A DNA stretch of 42,692 nucleotides, taken from the NCBI RefSeq assembly GCF_000770585.1, contig NZ_JNCF01000022.1, forward strand, positions 1-42,692. Direction: 5' to 3'. Shown here one piece after another: positions 1 to 8,148 of the stretch (positions within the stretch are counted from its first letter, which is position 1; each line of letters starts with the position of its first letter). The position numbers were made by a program, and so were the translations under genes. Source of the DNA: Legionella norrlandica. GTDB lineage: Bacteria > Pseudomonadota > Gammaproteobacteria > Legionellales > Legionellaceae. A model generated the notes under the pieces. The model had not been told where the DNA came from. It did not search any database and saw nothing but the letters and a program-made list of their open reading frames with translations.

Positions 1-890
1 CCACCGATAATGATTTAATTTTTAGAGGGACAATAGGGACTAAAGAAGTTGAAGAGGCAATGACGTCTGATTTTCTGGGCATGTCATCAATACAAAGAAG
101 AAAAGCGGCCAGTTTTAATATTGTAGATTATATCCGATCAAATAATAGCAGATTCTTTTTTTCTATGACACCCTGCAGGGATACAGTAAAACCTTATGCT
201 ACTGGCCTACCAATAATTCCTTGTAAAGGGTTTATTTGGGTCACTAACATACCAATGGTATATACACGCCCACAAAAATTGTTGTATTTAAATAGGGAAA
301 TGTTTGACGAATATGATCAAAGAAAAATAAAAGAACAAGATCTAGAGGCCCCCCAAAGATACGATCTTATCACTGAAATGACAGCTAATAATAATGAAAT
401 TACTGCTATTGTAGGGGGTACAAAAGCAGATAACTGGGCGTTTCAAGTCTCACGCGATGTAAAAAAAATAGTACAGGTTGTTGGGCCAGGCCGTATATTA
501 GGACCATTCATGTCTTCTAGCCAGCCTGTACATGTCAAAGACTGGGAAAATCCTGAATTCCAAAAAAGAGTATGGGCAATGGAAGTTATTTTATGTGGAG
601 ATGATCCCATAGATTATGAAAAAATGTTTAAGAAAGCTTGTGAAATGGGATTAATATCTAAAGATGAGAGGTTATTAACTATCGAAGACGCAAGAGCTGT
701 AGCAAATTCAGAAGAGTTAGAAGAATTGAATAAAACTCATAAAATAAGCGAAACTCATCGACTTGAGAAAGTTCCAAAGGAAATTCCACTAGGCCACAAA
801 GAGGCACTTCTTGAGCATATGATCTCTGAGATTAAGCAAGCGCCGACACTAGAAAAAATTGATACAGAAAAACGTGCAGAATTAAAATAG
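1..890 (+). CDS. Possible ADP-ribosyltransferase-like effector, 5' end outside window
   Basis: The reading frame is open from base 3, so the methionine at 60 is probably internal and the gene starts upstream of the window. The visible part is about 295 residues. I do not recognise the family with certainty. The order of motifs recalls the cholera/pertussis-type (R-S-E) ADP-ribosyltransferase fold: a hydrophobic-Phe-Arg-Gly-Thr block (Arg codon 24-26), then a hydrophobic strand ending Phe-Ser-Met-Thr-Pro (162-170) in the place of the Ser-Thr-Ser motif, followed by a Tyr-Ala pair and a Gly-Phe-Ile-Trp-Val strand. A candidate catalytic Glu lies in MEVILCGDD (582-584). The last 60 residues are Glu/Lys-rich and look disordered, as in many Dot/Icm substrates. 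The fold and the effector role are inference. Confidence 0.55.
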   Translation, partial: TDNDLIFRGTIGTKEVEEAMTSDFLGMSSIQRRKAASFNIVDYIRSNNSRFFFSMTPCRDTVKPYATGLPIIPCKGFIWVTNIPMVYTRPQKLLYLNREMFDEYDQRKIKEQDLEAPQRYDLITEMTANNNEITAIVGGTKADNWAFQVSRDVKKIVQVVGPGRILGPFMSSSQPVHVKDWENPEFQKRVWAMEVILCGDDPIDYEKMFKKACEMGLISKDERLLTIEDARAVANSEELEELNKTHKISETHRLEKVPKEIPLGHKEALLEHMISEIKQAPTLEKIDTEKRAELK

Positions 891-923
891 AGCACCAAGT
901 ATACTGATAGATAATACAACGCT

Positions 924-954
924 GGAAACCTAGGTAAGTGTTACCCAGGTTTCC
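924..954. terminator. Hairpin between convergent genes
   Basis: Arms GGAAACCTAGGTAA (924-937) and TTACCCAGGTTTCC (941-954) pair over 14 positions with one mismatch around a 3-base loop. It lies between the 3' ends of two convergent genes, so it probably ends transcription or protects 3' ends in both directions. There is no clear T-run on either side, so intrinsic termination is not certain. Confidence 0.5.
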
Positions 955-1023
955 TATAGGTTGAAGCCAGTTTTCTTCTAAGGCCGCATTAAAACAAGTG
1001 TCAATCGACTGCAATCCGAAACA

Positions 1024-1608
1024 TCATGAATTTCCTAGGGCATTAGATGAGCTACTTGAATCACACAATTTACTAAGCGCATAAGTCATACCTAATGCAG
1101 CACCTCCAAATATACCCCACTTTATAATACGTGACACATTAGAATTACTATTAGTTCGTCTTGGATCGCTTTCTGTCTTTAAATAACCATGATCTATCTG
1201 TGCCGCTATAGTTTCAGTCACTGTTACTAAATATTTAAGGATATCTTGAGCTGTCGCGAGATCTTCCTTATTCCCGAAATCTTGAAAATTTTTCTGATAA
1301 ATTAAATAAGAATCCGGTTTAATTGGTGAAAGTTTACCTTCTAAAAAATCATTCAATAATAGGGAAACAGTAGTTTCATCATCATAATCATTCTTAATTA
1401 TTTTATTCAATAAGCCGCTATCCAATGGTTCAACCGGTAAATTCAATAAAATCAATTGCATATATTGTAGTAACATCACATGCTCATTAGGTGTTAAATC
1501 ACCCTCTTTGCGCTCACTGGGGATCCCGAAAAACATATTATAATTTGATTCAAAGTAAGTTCTAATAGCAGTTTTTTGTTGATCGGATAAACTCATGTTA
1601 GCGCTCAT
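1024..1608 (-). CDS. Hypothetical tail-anchored protein
   Basis: This is a protein of about 194 residues if it starts at the ATG at 1608. A TTG at 1638 would add ten residues, and neither start has a good ribosome site. The N-terminal 150 residues are predicted soluble and mostly helical, with no signal peptide. Near the C terminus a hydrophobic stretch (IIKWGIFGGAALGMTYAL) is flanked by a basic/Asn-Ser linker and a Ser-rich tail, which suggests a single C-terminal membrane anchor. I recognise no catalytic motif. Its position beside a possible effector and its lack of known relatives are compatible with a Legionella-specific secreted or membrane protein, but nothing proves it. Confidence 0.6.
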   Translation of the reverse strand: MSANMSLSDQQKTAIRTYFESNYNMFFGIPSERKEGDLTPNEHVMLLQYMQLILLNLPVEPLDSGLLNKIIKNDYDDETTVSLLLNDFLEGKLSPIKPDSYLIYQKNFQDFGNKEDLATAQDILKYLVTVTETIAAQIDHGYLKTESDPRRTNSNSNVSRIIKWGIFGGAALGMTYALSKLCDSSSSSNALGNS

Positions 1609-1844
1609 TTTTATGGTGAATTGAGTTAGAGAATACAAAACAAAAATTAACGGAACATTAAGTAATCCAATTTTTTTTAAATATGCCCTTATAAAATCTA
1701 TGATGGATTATTTATAAACAATATTATTCGTAAAACGAAGCAAATAACGAGGAATGGATAGGTGTGTTGGCAATTGCCTCTGGTCTCTACGTACTGTGAA
1801 TAAATTGCAATATGTAGGTACCGGAGAGCAATCAACAACTAATA

Positions 1845-2717
1845 TTAATCAAACGAAACTTTTTTTCCTTGCCAAAGTTCACGATCTCCCCACAACTGCA
1901 ACTTCCATGCATTAAACTCAACAATATTTTTTGAGTTCATCATTAAGTTGACATCAGGACTAACATTTTTTAAATACCATTTAAATGTTTCCCTTGCTTC
2001 ATCATCCTCAGGAGATACTTCAAACATTAGTTTATCGTAGCCGAATTTATCAATCAGGGCAAAAATGACATCGTCTCTCCAATTCTTAGCGTTTTTAATA
2101 CCTTCAGTAATGCCTTCTGATTCCACCATCAGCATATACGCACCTGCATCAAAGAAACGCTCCCCTTCTTCTATCATGTGTTGAACTGTTTTAACCGCTT
2201 TTACATGCTTGGCATAATCCAGTTCTTTTGAACCGCCCCCTACTCCGCTCATAATTGTAATTTCTGGTTTGGCTTTAAGTCCCAGTTTTACAATTTTTTT
2301 TACTACTTCAATTTGATCTTTCAATTTAAAATCATCAGGATGTTCAAACATACCACTTGACACTTCAACTACGTCAAAACCTAATTCTTTTGTTTCATTC
2401 AAATATTTATCCACATTTTTGGGATCTTGAATGACTATTCTCTCAATAAAACCTCCGGTGTTAACATAAACATTGTGTTTATGTGCAATATCAGTAAACT
2501 CTTTTACAACTTTTGGCTCAAGTAATCCTTGTACTCCCCCAGCGAATTTAAAACCATCAATATAATATCCCCAAGTAGCAAGTAAGCTTTTGAATTGTTT
2601 TACGGTAAATGCTTCATAGTAAGCGCCACGAATTTCAATTAGACCGATCTTGCGTGGTTTAGGGGGTAGATTTTTTATATCAACAAAATTAAAACTTCTT
2701 TCTGAAAAATTATCCAT
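1845..2717 (-). CDS. Phosphosulfolactate synthase (ComA)/HSA32-like protein
   Basis: This 290-residue TIM-barrel protein belongs to the (2R)-phospho-3-sulfolactate synthase family. That enzyme adds sulfite to phosphoenolpyruvate in methanogen coenzyme M synthesis; plant members are the heat-stress protein HSA32. Visible family blocks are IEIRGAYYEAF near residue 28, DGFKFAGGVQGLL near 54, GFDVVEVSSGMFE in the middle, a MVESEGITEG strand and FEVSPEDDEARETF near the C terminus. The length fits the family. A GAGG ribosome site sits just before the ATG. No other coenzyme M genes are nearby, so the substrate in this organism is unknown and a stress-related HSA32-like role is equally possible. Confidence 0.85.
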   Translation of the reverse strand: MDNFSERSFNFVDIKNLPPKPRKIGLIEIRGAYYEAFTVKQFKSLLATWGYYIDGFKFAGGVQGLLEPKVVKEFTDIAHKHNVYVNTGGFIERIVIQDPKNVDKYLNETKELGFDVVEVSSGMFEHPDDFKLKDQIEVVKKIVKLGLKAKPEITIMSGVGGGSKELDYAKHVKAVKTVQHMIEEGERFFDAGAYMLMVESEGITEGIKNAKNWRDDVIFALIDKFGYDKLMFEVSPEDDEARETFKWYLKNVSPDVNLMMNSKNIVEFNAWKLQLWGDRELWQGKKVSFD

Positions 2718-2941
2718 AATTTCATCCTCTATTTATTCGCAATTCTCTAAAATGACTCTTTATTCCCTTAACTAATAAGTATAATTAGTCAGATTATAAC
2801 AGCTTATCGGAAATCGATGCGCCAAGTTTTAATGTGAATTCTGCTATTAGTCCCGCATAATCATGCTGTGTGATTATTATTGATTTCAGAATCATAACTT
2901 CAGCATAATGAGACGTAGTTCCAACTGAATAGGTGTTTTCC

Positions 2942-3385
2942 ATGCTTCATCTTAATTGGTATCCATTTTCCGAGTTAACAGCCCAACAACTTTATGGAAT
3001 TCTCGCATTACGCGCAGACGTTTTTATAGTAGAACAACACTGCCCTTATCTTGATCCAGATGGTAAAGATCTTTTTGCCATGCATTTGTTAGGCATGGAA
3101 TATGGGTCACTGGCAGCTTATCTACGTTTGTTCCCTCCTACTGAAATTGAAAATTACATTACCTTTGGCCGCGTCGTTACGGCCAGATCAGCACGCACCA
3201 AGGGATATGGGAAAAAATTAATACACGAATTATTAATTTATTGCGATAAAAACTACCCTGATATCCCTATTCAATGCTCAGCCCAGAATTACTTACAAAA
3301 ATTCTATGAAAGATTTGGATTTAAAGCCTATGGAGAAAGCTACGATGAAGATGGCATTCCTCACATAGCAATGAAGAGAAGCTAA
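2942..3385 (+). CDS. elaA: ElaA-family GNAT N-acetyltransferase
   Basis: A 147-residue GNAT acyltransferase closely resembling E. coli ElaA. The family signature is clear: LRADVFIVEQHCPYLDPDG near the N terminus, the acetyl-CoA binding loop ARTKGYGKKLI in the middle (the R/Q-x-x-G-x-G/A pyrophosphate loop), and FYERFGF followed by YDEDGIPHIAM at the end. Starting at the ATG at 2942 matches the ElaA N terminus; a GTG at 2933 would add three residues. There is no strong ribosome site. The cellular substrate of ElaA is not established. It converges on dps. Confidence 0.85.
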   Translation: MLHLNWYPFSELTAQQLYGILALRADVFIVEQHCPYLDPDGKDLFAMHLLGMEYGSLAAYLRLFPPTEIENYITFGRVVTARSARTKGYGKKLIHELLIYCDKNYPDIPIQCSAQNYLQKFYERFGFKAYGESYDEDGIPHIAMKRS

Positions 3386-3395
3386 TAACTAAAAT

Positions 3396-3412
3396 GGCTA
3401 TTCATAATAGCC
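3396..3412. terminator. Weak hairpin between elaA and dps
   Basis: GGCTATT (3396-3402) and AATAGCC (3406-3412) form a 7-bp stem with a 3-base loop in the gap between two convergent genes. There is no long T-run, so termination is only suggested. Confidence 0.3.
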
Positions 3413-3483
3413 CTACTATTAGGTAACAGAGGAGTCCATAAACGCTACCTATTTGTTCTTCTCTAGAAAAAGAGCTGTTGTGC

Positions 3484-3978
3484 CTATTCTTTTAAAATTT
3501 CAGTAAGATACCAAATTCTTTCTTCAGTAGTGTCGATGAATTGCTCCAGAATACTGGTCGTAGCAACATCTTTTTTCTCACTACAAATTTGATGAGCAGC
3601 ACGCATACGGCTTACAAAATCGTTATTATCTTTCATTAGCGTACTAATCATTTTTTTAGGTTCCAAAACATCGTTATCGTCTTTAATACTTTGTAATTGT
3701 TTAATATGTCCTACTGAATGTATTGTTGTTTGACCGAGCTTACGCACCCTCTCAGCAAGAACATCGATCATTTCGAGAATTTGTCCGGCTTGTTCATCAA
3801 ATAAACGGTGATAATCTCGAAAATGAGCACCAGATGTATGCCAATGAAAATTTTTGGCTTTAATATACAAAGCAAAAGCGTCTGCTACTAAAGGATTAAT
3901 TGCTTGTGCAATATCCTGGCAATCCGATGTTTTTAGATTATTATGAACAGCTAAATGATGCGATATAACTTTTTTCAT
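3484..3978 (-). CDS. dps: Dps-family ferritin-like DNA protection protein
   Basis: A 164-residue Dps protein, a dodecameric mini-ferritin that oxidises and stores iron with hydrogen peroxide and shields DNA in starved or stressed cells. The ferroxidase signature is intact: KNFHWHTSG, then HFRDYHRLFDEQAGQI, which supplies the His, Asp and Glu ligands shared across the subunit interface. The N-terminal tail (MKKVISHHLAVHNNLK) is basic and could bind DNA. An AAGGAGT ribosome site precedes the ATG. It is a single gene, convergent with elaA. Regulation by an oxidative-stress regulator is likely from the family, but I see no operator I would defend. Confidence 0.93.
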   Translation of the reverse strand: MKKVISHHLAVHNNLKTSDCQDIAQAINPLVADAFALYIKAKNFHWHTSGAHFRDYHRLFDEQAGQILEMIDVLAERVRKLGQTTIHSVGHIKQLQSIKDDNDVLEPKKMISTLMKDNNDFVSRMRAAHQICSEKKDVATTSILEQFIDTTEERIWYLTEILKE

Positions 3979-4077
3979 TTTTGACTCCTTGTTTTAGCAA
4001 ATTCCATTTTAATGAATTCAATTACCTAACTAATTGTAGTTTATATTTTCCAACCTATCATGGAACAAACATTTTAG

Positions 4078-6461
4078 TTAACCCAGAAAAATTGCGTTAA
4101 CTAACTCTTTCAAAAGCATGCTTCTTAAATCATCGAGACAAGCTAATTGTTTATAAGCCTGTTCTTTTTGTCCTAAGTCAATTAGTTGAATTATTTCAGA
4201 ACCTAATTCATGCTGTTTTTGATGCATATCATAAATTATTTTAAGTTTCTTATTATCCTGAAATTGTTGCTGGTTCTTAAGCAACCAACGCTCTATTGGG
4301 CAAGCTTGAGATGCTAACTTAGGCTTCGGGTATTGATAATTTTGTATATAAAATCCAATCGATTGTAAGATAAGGTAATGCTTTATCGCAGCGCCAACCA
4401 ACTCTTTTAAAATTTTTCTCGAAAACCTATTTTCTCCCCATTCTGAACCAAGTCTCCAAGTTTTTAGCCATGGAATAAGCTCTGCTGCAGACATAGGTCT
4501 GGCAATAGCATAACCCTGAACCAGAGTACAACCCAGCAGATGCAGTAATTTTCCATGAGCTATCGTTTCCACGCCTTCCGCTACCAATACACGCCCTACT
4601 ACCTTACAAAACTCTATCATCACTTTTAGAATGGCCAGGTCTTTAGGTTTATCTAAAATATTGCTTACAAAGCTTTGATCAATTTTCACCTCATGAGTAT
4701 TAAATTCTTTTAGGAAATTTAAAGAAGAATAACCTGTTCCAAAATCATCCAAAGAAAAATAAACTTCTTTGTCTTTGCATTCTTGGATTATCTGAGACAC
4801 CAAACTTAAATCCTCGATGGCTTCTGTTTCAATAATTTCAAGTTTAATCAAATTAGCTGGTACCTTAGGGTACTTTTCTAAAATATTAAACAATTTTTTA
4901 ACGAAATCAGGATATTGCAACTGGTAAGCACCAACATTGATGCTAATGGGTATTGAGATTTTGAGCTCAAGTAGTTTTTCAATCTGGTGCAAAACTTGAT
5001 GAAGTGCCCACTCTCCTAATTGCAATGAGAGGGGATGATTATCCAGATCATCCAAAAATTGTTTTGGAAGTAAAAGCCCTTTATCCGGATGTCGCCAACG
5101 GAGCAAGGCCTCCAGACTCACTGCTTTTCTAGTTTTTAAATCCACTATGGGTTGGTAGTGCATTTCCAGTTCATTTAACTGGATTGCTTTTCGCACTGAT
5201 TCAAGACGTTTATTGAATTCGATAATTTGTTCTTCAACTCGTGGATCAAAAAATTTAAAAATATTAACGCCATTATTTTGAGCCTGACGACGAGCGATTT
5301 CAGATTGTTGCAATAAATCTTCAGCACTGAAAGCAGTGTTTTTATAATATACCGTTAATCCAATAATGGTTTGCAGGATAAACGTTTGATTATGAATATG
5401 ATAAGGACTGGAGAGTTTCTCTATCATTTGCTTTGCCACTGAAACCATGAACTCAAGTTTATTTTGAGTGAAATAAACAACAATGAACTCACTAAAACCA
5501 ATGCGTGCGATGAACATTTTTTTAGGTGATGACCGTTCAATGCGAGCGACCGCTTCTAAAATAATTTCATCTCGTGTATCTGGGGAATAATCTAATAGAG
5601 AATTCATGGTTTTTGCATCAAATATTCGAATATTAAAAACAATGAGATCCTTTTTTTCATCGGACAAACTACTGATAAGCCTTTGCAATCTTTGAATAAG
5701 TAAAAATTTATTGGTAACCCAGTTAGATAATCATAATATTTAAACCGCTCAATTTGCTGCTCTTGTTTTTTTATCACAGTAAGGTCGTGGTAAAAACCAA
5801 TATAATTCATTACTTCCCCATCAGCATTTTTCACAGCAGAAATAGATAAAAATACTGGGAATCGCTTTTTGCTTTTCTTTTTATCCCAAATCTCTCCATG
5901 CCAATGCCCCTTTTCAAGCAAGACTGACCATAAATCTTTATAGAATTGCACATCTTGTTCACCTGAATGGAGCATCTTGGGATTTTTGCCTACTACCTCT
6001 TTTTCCTTAAACCCTGTCATTTTCAAAAAAGCTTTGTTAACTTCGATGATGGTACCTTTGGGATCAGTGATAATAATACCTTCAAAAGCAGAACTAACTC
6101 CCTGGGTTGAAACTTTTAAAAGCCTTTCCTTTAATTTAATCTCTGTAATATCAATAAGGGAAATAACCCACACCAAACGATTTTCCCAAGTTCCTTTTTT
6201 AATCGTCATATGGATCGTTAAAACTTCATCATTAGCTTTTAAAACTTCAATTTCCTGAGTCACATTTGCTGCTAATGGAGATGAAAAATTAGTCCCAATC
6301 AATTCAGAACGGTTGGTATTGAACAATTGAACAGCATAATCATTAGCATAAAGAATTTGACCTTCTTGATTGACTACCAATACACCCAAAGCTACAGCCT
6401 CAATTACTTGTTGCCATATATCTTTTTTAGAGTCTCTGGAGTATTGAGATTCCTCAAACAT
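4078..6461 (-). pseudogene. PAS-PAS-GGDEF(degenerate)-EAL-CZB c-di-GMP protein, frameshifted
   Basis: This is one gene split by a -1 frameshift at the TT at 5711-5712. The upstream frame reads through two PAS domains into YYDYLTGLP at the start of the GGDEF domain, then goes out of frame. The other frame continues with NKFLLIQRLQRLISSL from the same point. The repaired product is about 794 residues. The GGDEF motif is degraded to GFSEF, so cyclase activity is unlikely. The EAL domain keeps EALLRW, SINVGAYQL, EIIETEAIED, LDDFGTGYSSL, KIDQSF, VAEGVET and QGY, so c-di-GMP hydrolysis is plausible. The last 110 residues look like a CZB zinc domain (His at 4378-4380, Cys at 4300-4302, then MHQKQH). 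It follows kaiB by 8 bases and is probably co-transcribed with it. The break could be a sequencing error. Confidence 0.85.
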
Positions 6462-6469
6462 AGCAGTAC

Positions 6470-6742
6470 CTAACTTATTTCCAATATATCTAAGACTTTT
6501 TGTATATTGGATAAATCTCCCAAAACTCGTCGTTCAGGCAAAGGTTTTTTTCTAATTAGCAGGGGGGTCGCCAGAATTTTTTCTTCAGATATTAGATCCT
6601 TGTGTTTACGCACATCCACCACCTCTATATCACACAAGCCTATAAGCTTTGGGTGAGAACAAATTGTCTCAAGATTAATAATTGCTCGTTTTGAAATAGA
6701 GCTATTACCAATAACAAATAGCTTTAGTCTTATATGATTCAT
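6470..6742 (-). CDS. kaiB: KaiB-family thioredoxin-fold protein (orphan)
   Basis: A 90-residue KaiB homologue. It shows the family pattern LKLFVIGNSSISKRAIINLE, IEVVDVRKHKDLISEEKILATP and the RRVLGDLSN block. It stops soon after that block, about ten residues short of cyanobacterial KaiB (about 102), so the tail used for KaiC contact is missing. Legionella pneumophila KaiB is known as a thioredoxin-like stress protein that does not bind its KaiC. An AAGGAAAGG ribosome site precedes the ATG. No kaiC lies upstream (6743-6949 is non-coding) or elsewhere in the window. The downstream partner is the PAS-EAL protein, 8 bases away, which suggests a link between KaiB and c-di-GMP signalling. Confidence 0.9.
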   Translation of the reverse strand: MNHIRLKLFVIGNSSISKRAIINLETICSHPKLIGLCDIEVVDVRKHKDLISEEKILATPLLIRKKPLPERRVLGDLSNIQKVLDILEIS

Positions 6743-6949
6743 TCCTTTCCTTTATTCGTCCAAGAATAAGTCCACATCTCCACATTTGAATGTTTCTGTT
6801 AAATTATAGGACATTTTGGGGGAATAGTAGAATCTGTTACATGAACTTCACATTCTATAGAATGTTGATTAAAAAATATTTCGTGATTTATTAATAACCG
6901 AGTTTGACGCGAATTTCTCATAATCATATAATCCAAAAAAATAAACTTC

Positions 6950-7576
6950 ATGACTAATAATATGACAAAAAAGATTGTTTATTTAAAAAATGATCCTACC
7001 AAGACACTCTACTACAAAGACAGTGTGCCACGTGGCATAAAAACCGTTGAACCTGATGCTGGAATGATGTTAAAAATTTTAGCGCAAAAATTAGAACTGC
7101 TCGAAGCAACCGATACGGATTGGCTCTGTTGCGTTATCAGTTTGGAGCTTCCAGAAAACCCGGTTTTTTATCCTACTTCCGAAGGGATCACTGCTCTTTA
7201 TGAAAAAAGTAATTTAACGCAATGGCTTGCAAAAAAGAGTGGAGATCCCTGTGGGCTTAATTCAAAAGCGACTATAGCCAAGTATGTTACTCCCACTCCT
7301 TTACAATTACTGGATTTTGTTATTAAAGCATCCAAGATTCCTGAAGATATATTTGTTGAGCACTACAAACCCATTAAAAAATCTGCCTCAGAAGAACATT
7401 TACTTGATAGTCATAGCAATGCTTCCCAAACAGAAATAAACAACTCATCGGATTCAGAGAAAACTTCTTATCGTCTCCTCTGTTTATGTAGCATCTTTGG
7501 TTGCAATACTAAGCGAAGAAAATCTCAAGAAGTAGAGAAATTAACAATCTCGAATAATATATTATCTGGTCATTAA
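6950..7576 (+). CDS. U-box-like protein with C-terminal Cys cluster, candidate effector E3 ligase
   Basis: A 208-residue protein. Residues about 58-125 resemble a U-box, the zinc-free RING-like fold of E3 ubiquitin ligases: WLCCVISLELPENPVFYPTSEG, LTQWL, then DPCGLNSK and a VTPTPLQLLDFVI helix. These match the usual C.IS.E...PV...SG, a W-L helix, P.(T), and L.PN..L..LI pattern. The tail holds LLCLCSIFGCNTKRR, with Cys 178, 180 and 185 followed by basic residues, as expected for S-palmitoylation. Legionella effectors LubX and GobX are U-box ligases, and GobX is palmitoylated near its C terminus, so this may be a GobX-like effector. Start choice between 6950 and 6962 is open; neither has a clear ribosome site. 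Function is inference. Confidence 0.6.
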   Translation: MTNNMTKKIVYLKNDPTKTLYYKDSVPRGIKTVEPDAGMMLKILAQKLELLEATDTDWLCCVISLELPENPVFYPTSEGITALYEKSNLTQWLAKKSGDPCGLNSKATIAKYVTPTPLQLLDFVIKASKIPEDIFVEHYKPIKKSASEEHLLDSHSNASQTEINNSSDSEKTSYRLLCLCSIFGCNTKRRKSQEVEKLTISNNILSGH

Positions 7577-7615
7577 AGATATTAGGGAAGTATGTTGAGA
7601 GGGGGTTAACTTTAT

Positions 7616-7927
7616 TTACCATCCTCCTTCGTAAGGTCGATGCTTTTTCATCTGGCTCGCGTTCTCCCCACGATGATAATGAAGCTTTTTTACCTTCTCT
7701 TTCTTTGTATGATCCCAAAAAGAGTGGTAATCAATTGCAAAAAAGCGATGTAGTTTGCCATTTTCCTGTTGTTTATAAAAATTTAAGCCGCCACCTCCAC
7801 ATCTGGAGTAAAAAAGAAAAGCTACACGATAATTTCCCTTGCGACACATAGCATAGGTTGCCAAGGAAGCCGCTAGGAATGCACCTCCGTAATACTTTAA
7901 TCCTAATTTTTCACTTTTTTCGTTCAT
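7616..7927 (-). CDS. Small hypothetical His-rich protein
   Basis: A 103-residue open frame convergent with the U-box gene. The first 27 residues include a hydrophobic stretch (YYGGAFLAASLATYAMC) that could be a signal or membrane anchor. The C-terminal half is basic and His-rich and ends KLHYHRG, a short spacer and KKHRPYEGGW. From memory, H-x-H-R plus H-R-P endings occur in small toxin-like domains of polymorphic toxins, but I cannot name a family. There is no strong ribosome site. An overlapping frame in another register (7509-7718) is less convincing. Confidence 0.45.
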   Translation of the reverse strand: MNEKSEKLGLKYYGGAFLAASLATYAMCRKGNYRVAFLFYSRCGGGGLNFYKQQENGKLHRFFAIDYHSFWDHTKKEKVKKLHYHRGENASQMKKHRPYEGGW

Positions 7928-8042
7928 TGTTCTATCGGCATCACGTAATAAAGAACTATTATATTAATGCCGATTTAAATGGCAATCTGTTTTTACATAA
8001 TCCAATTATTGAAAATAAAAATTAATCAATGAGTATTATTTC

Positions 8043-8080
8043 TCTCTGCACATGACAAAAAAATTTGTCATGTGCAGAGA
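8043..8080. repeat. Perfect 17-bp inverted repeat in a divergent promoter region
   Basis: TCTCTGCACATGACAAA (8043-8059) and TTTGTCATGTGCAGAGA (8064-8080) are perfect reverse complements around AAAA. The two flanking genes diverge (7927 leftward, 8149 rightward), so it does not sit at either gene's 3' end. It could be an operator, a small-RNA terminator or a fold in the 5' leader. Confidence 0.8.
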
Positions 8081-8088
8081 TTATTTCT

Positions 8089-8109
8089 ATATCTAAGTTA
8101 TTTAGATAT
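8089..8109. repeat. Short inverted repeat
   Basis: ATATCTAA (8089-8096) and TTAGATAT (8102-8109) pair perfectly around GTTAT, just downstream of the longer palindrome and 40 bases before the deformylase start. Its role is unknown. Confidence 0.5.
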
Positions 8110-8148
8110 CATTACATTAAAGATCCTTTGTTGTAGTTCGAATAAAAT

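Noticed and set aside
832-1014. 60-codon leftward open frame
   Set aside because: It overlaps the end of the ART-like gene and runs through the terminator hairpin. There is no coding signature.
4078-6461. Two-gene reading of the PAS protein and the EAL protein
   Set aside because: The two frames join exactly in the middle of the GGDEF N terminus at YLTGLP-NKFLL, so this is one gene with a lost base.
7509-7718. 69-codon leftward open frame
   Set aside because: It overlaps two better candidates at once and has no domain or ribosome site. It is probably a shadow.
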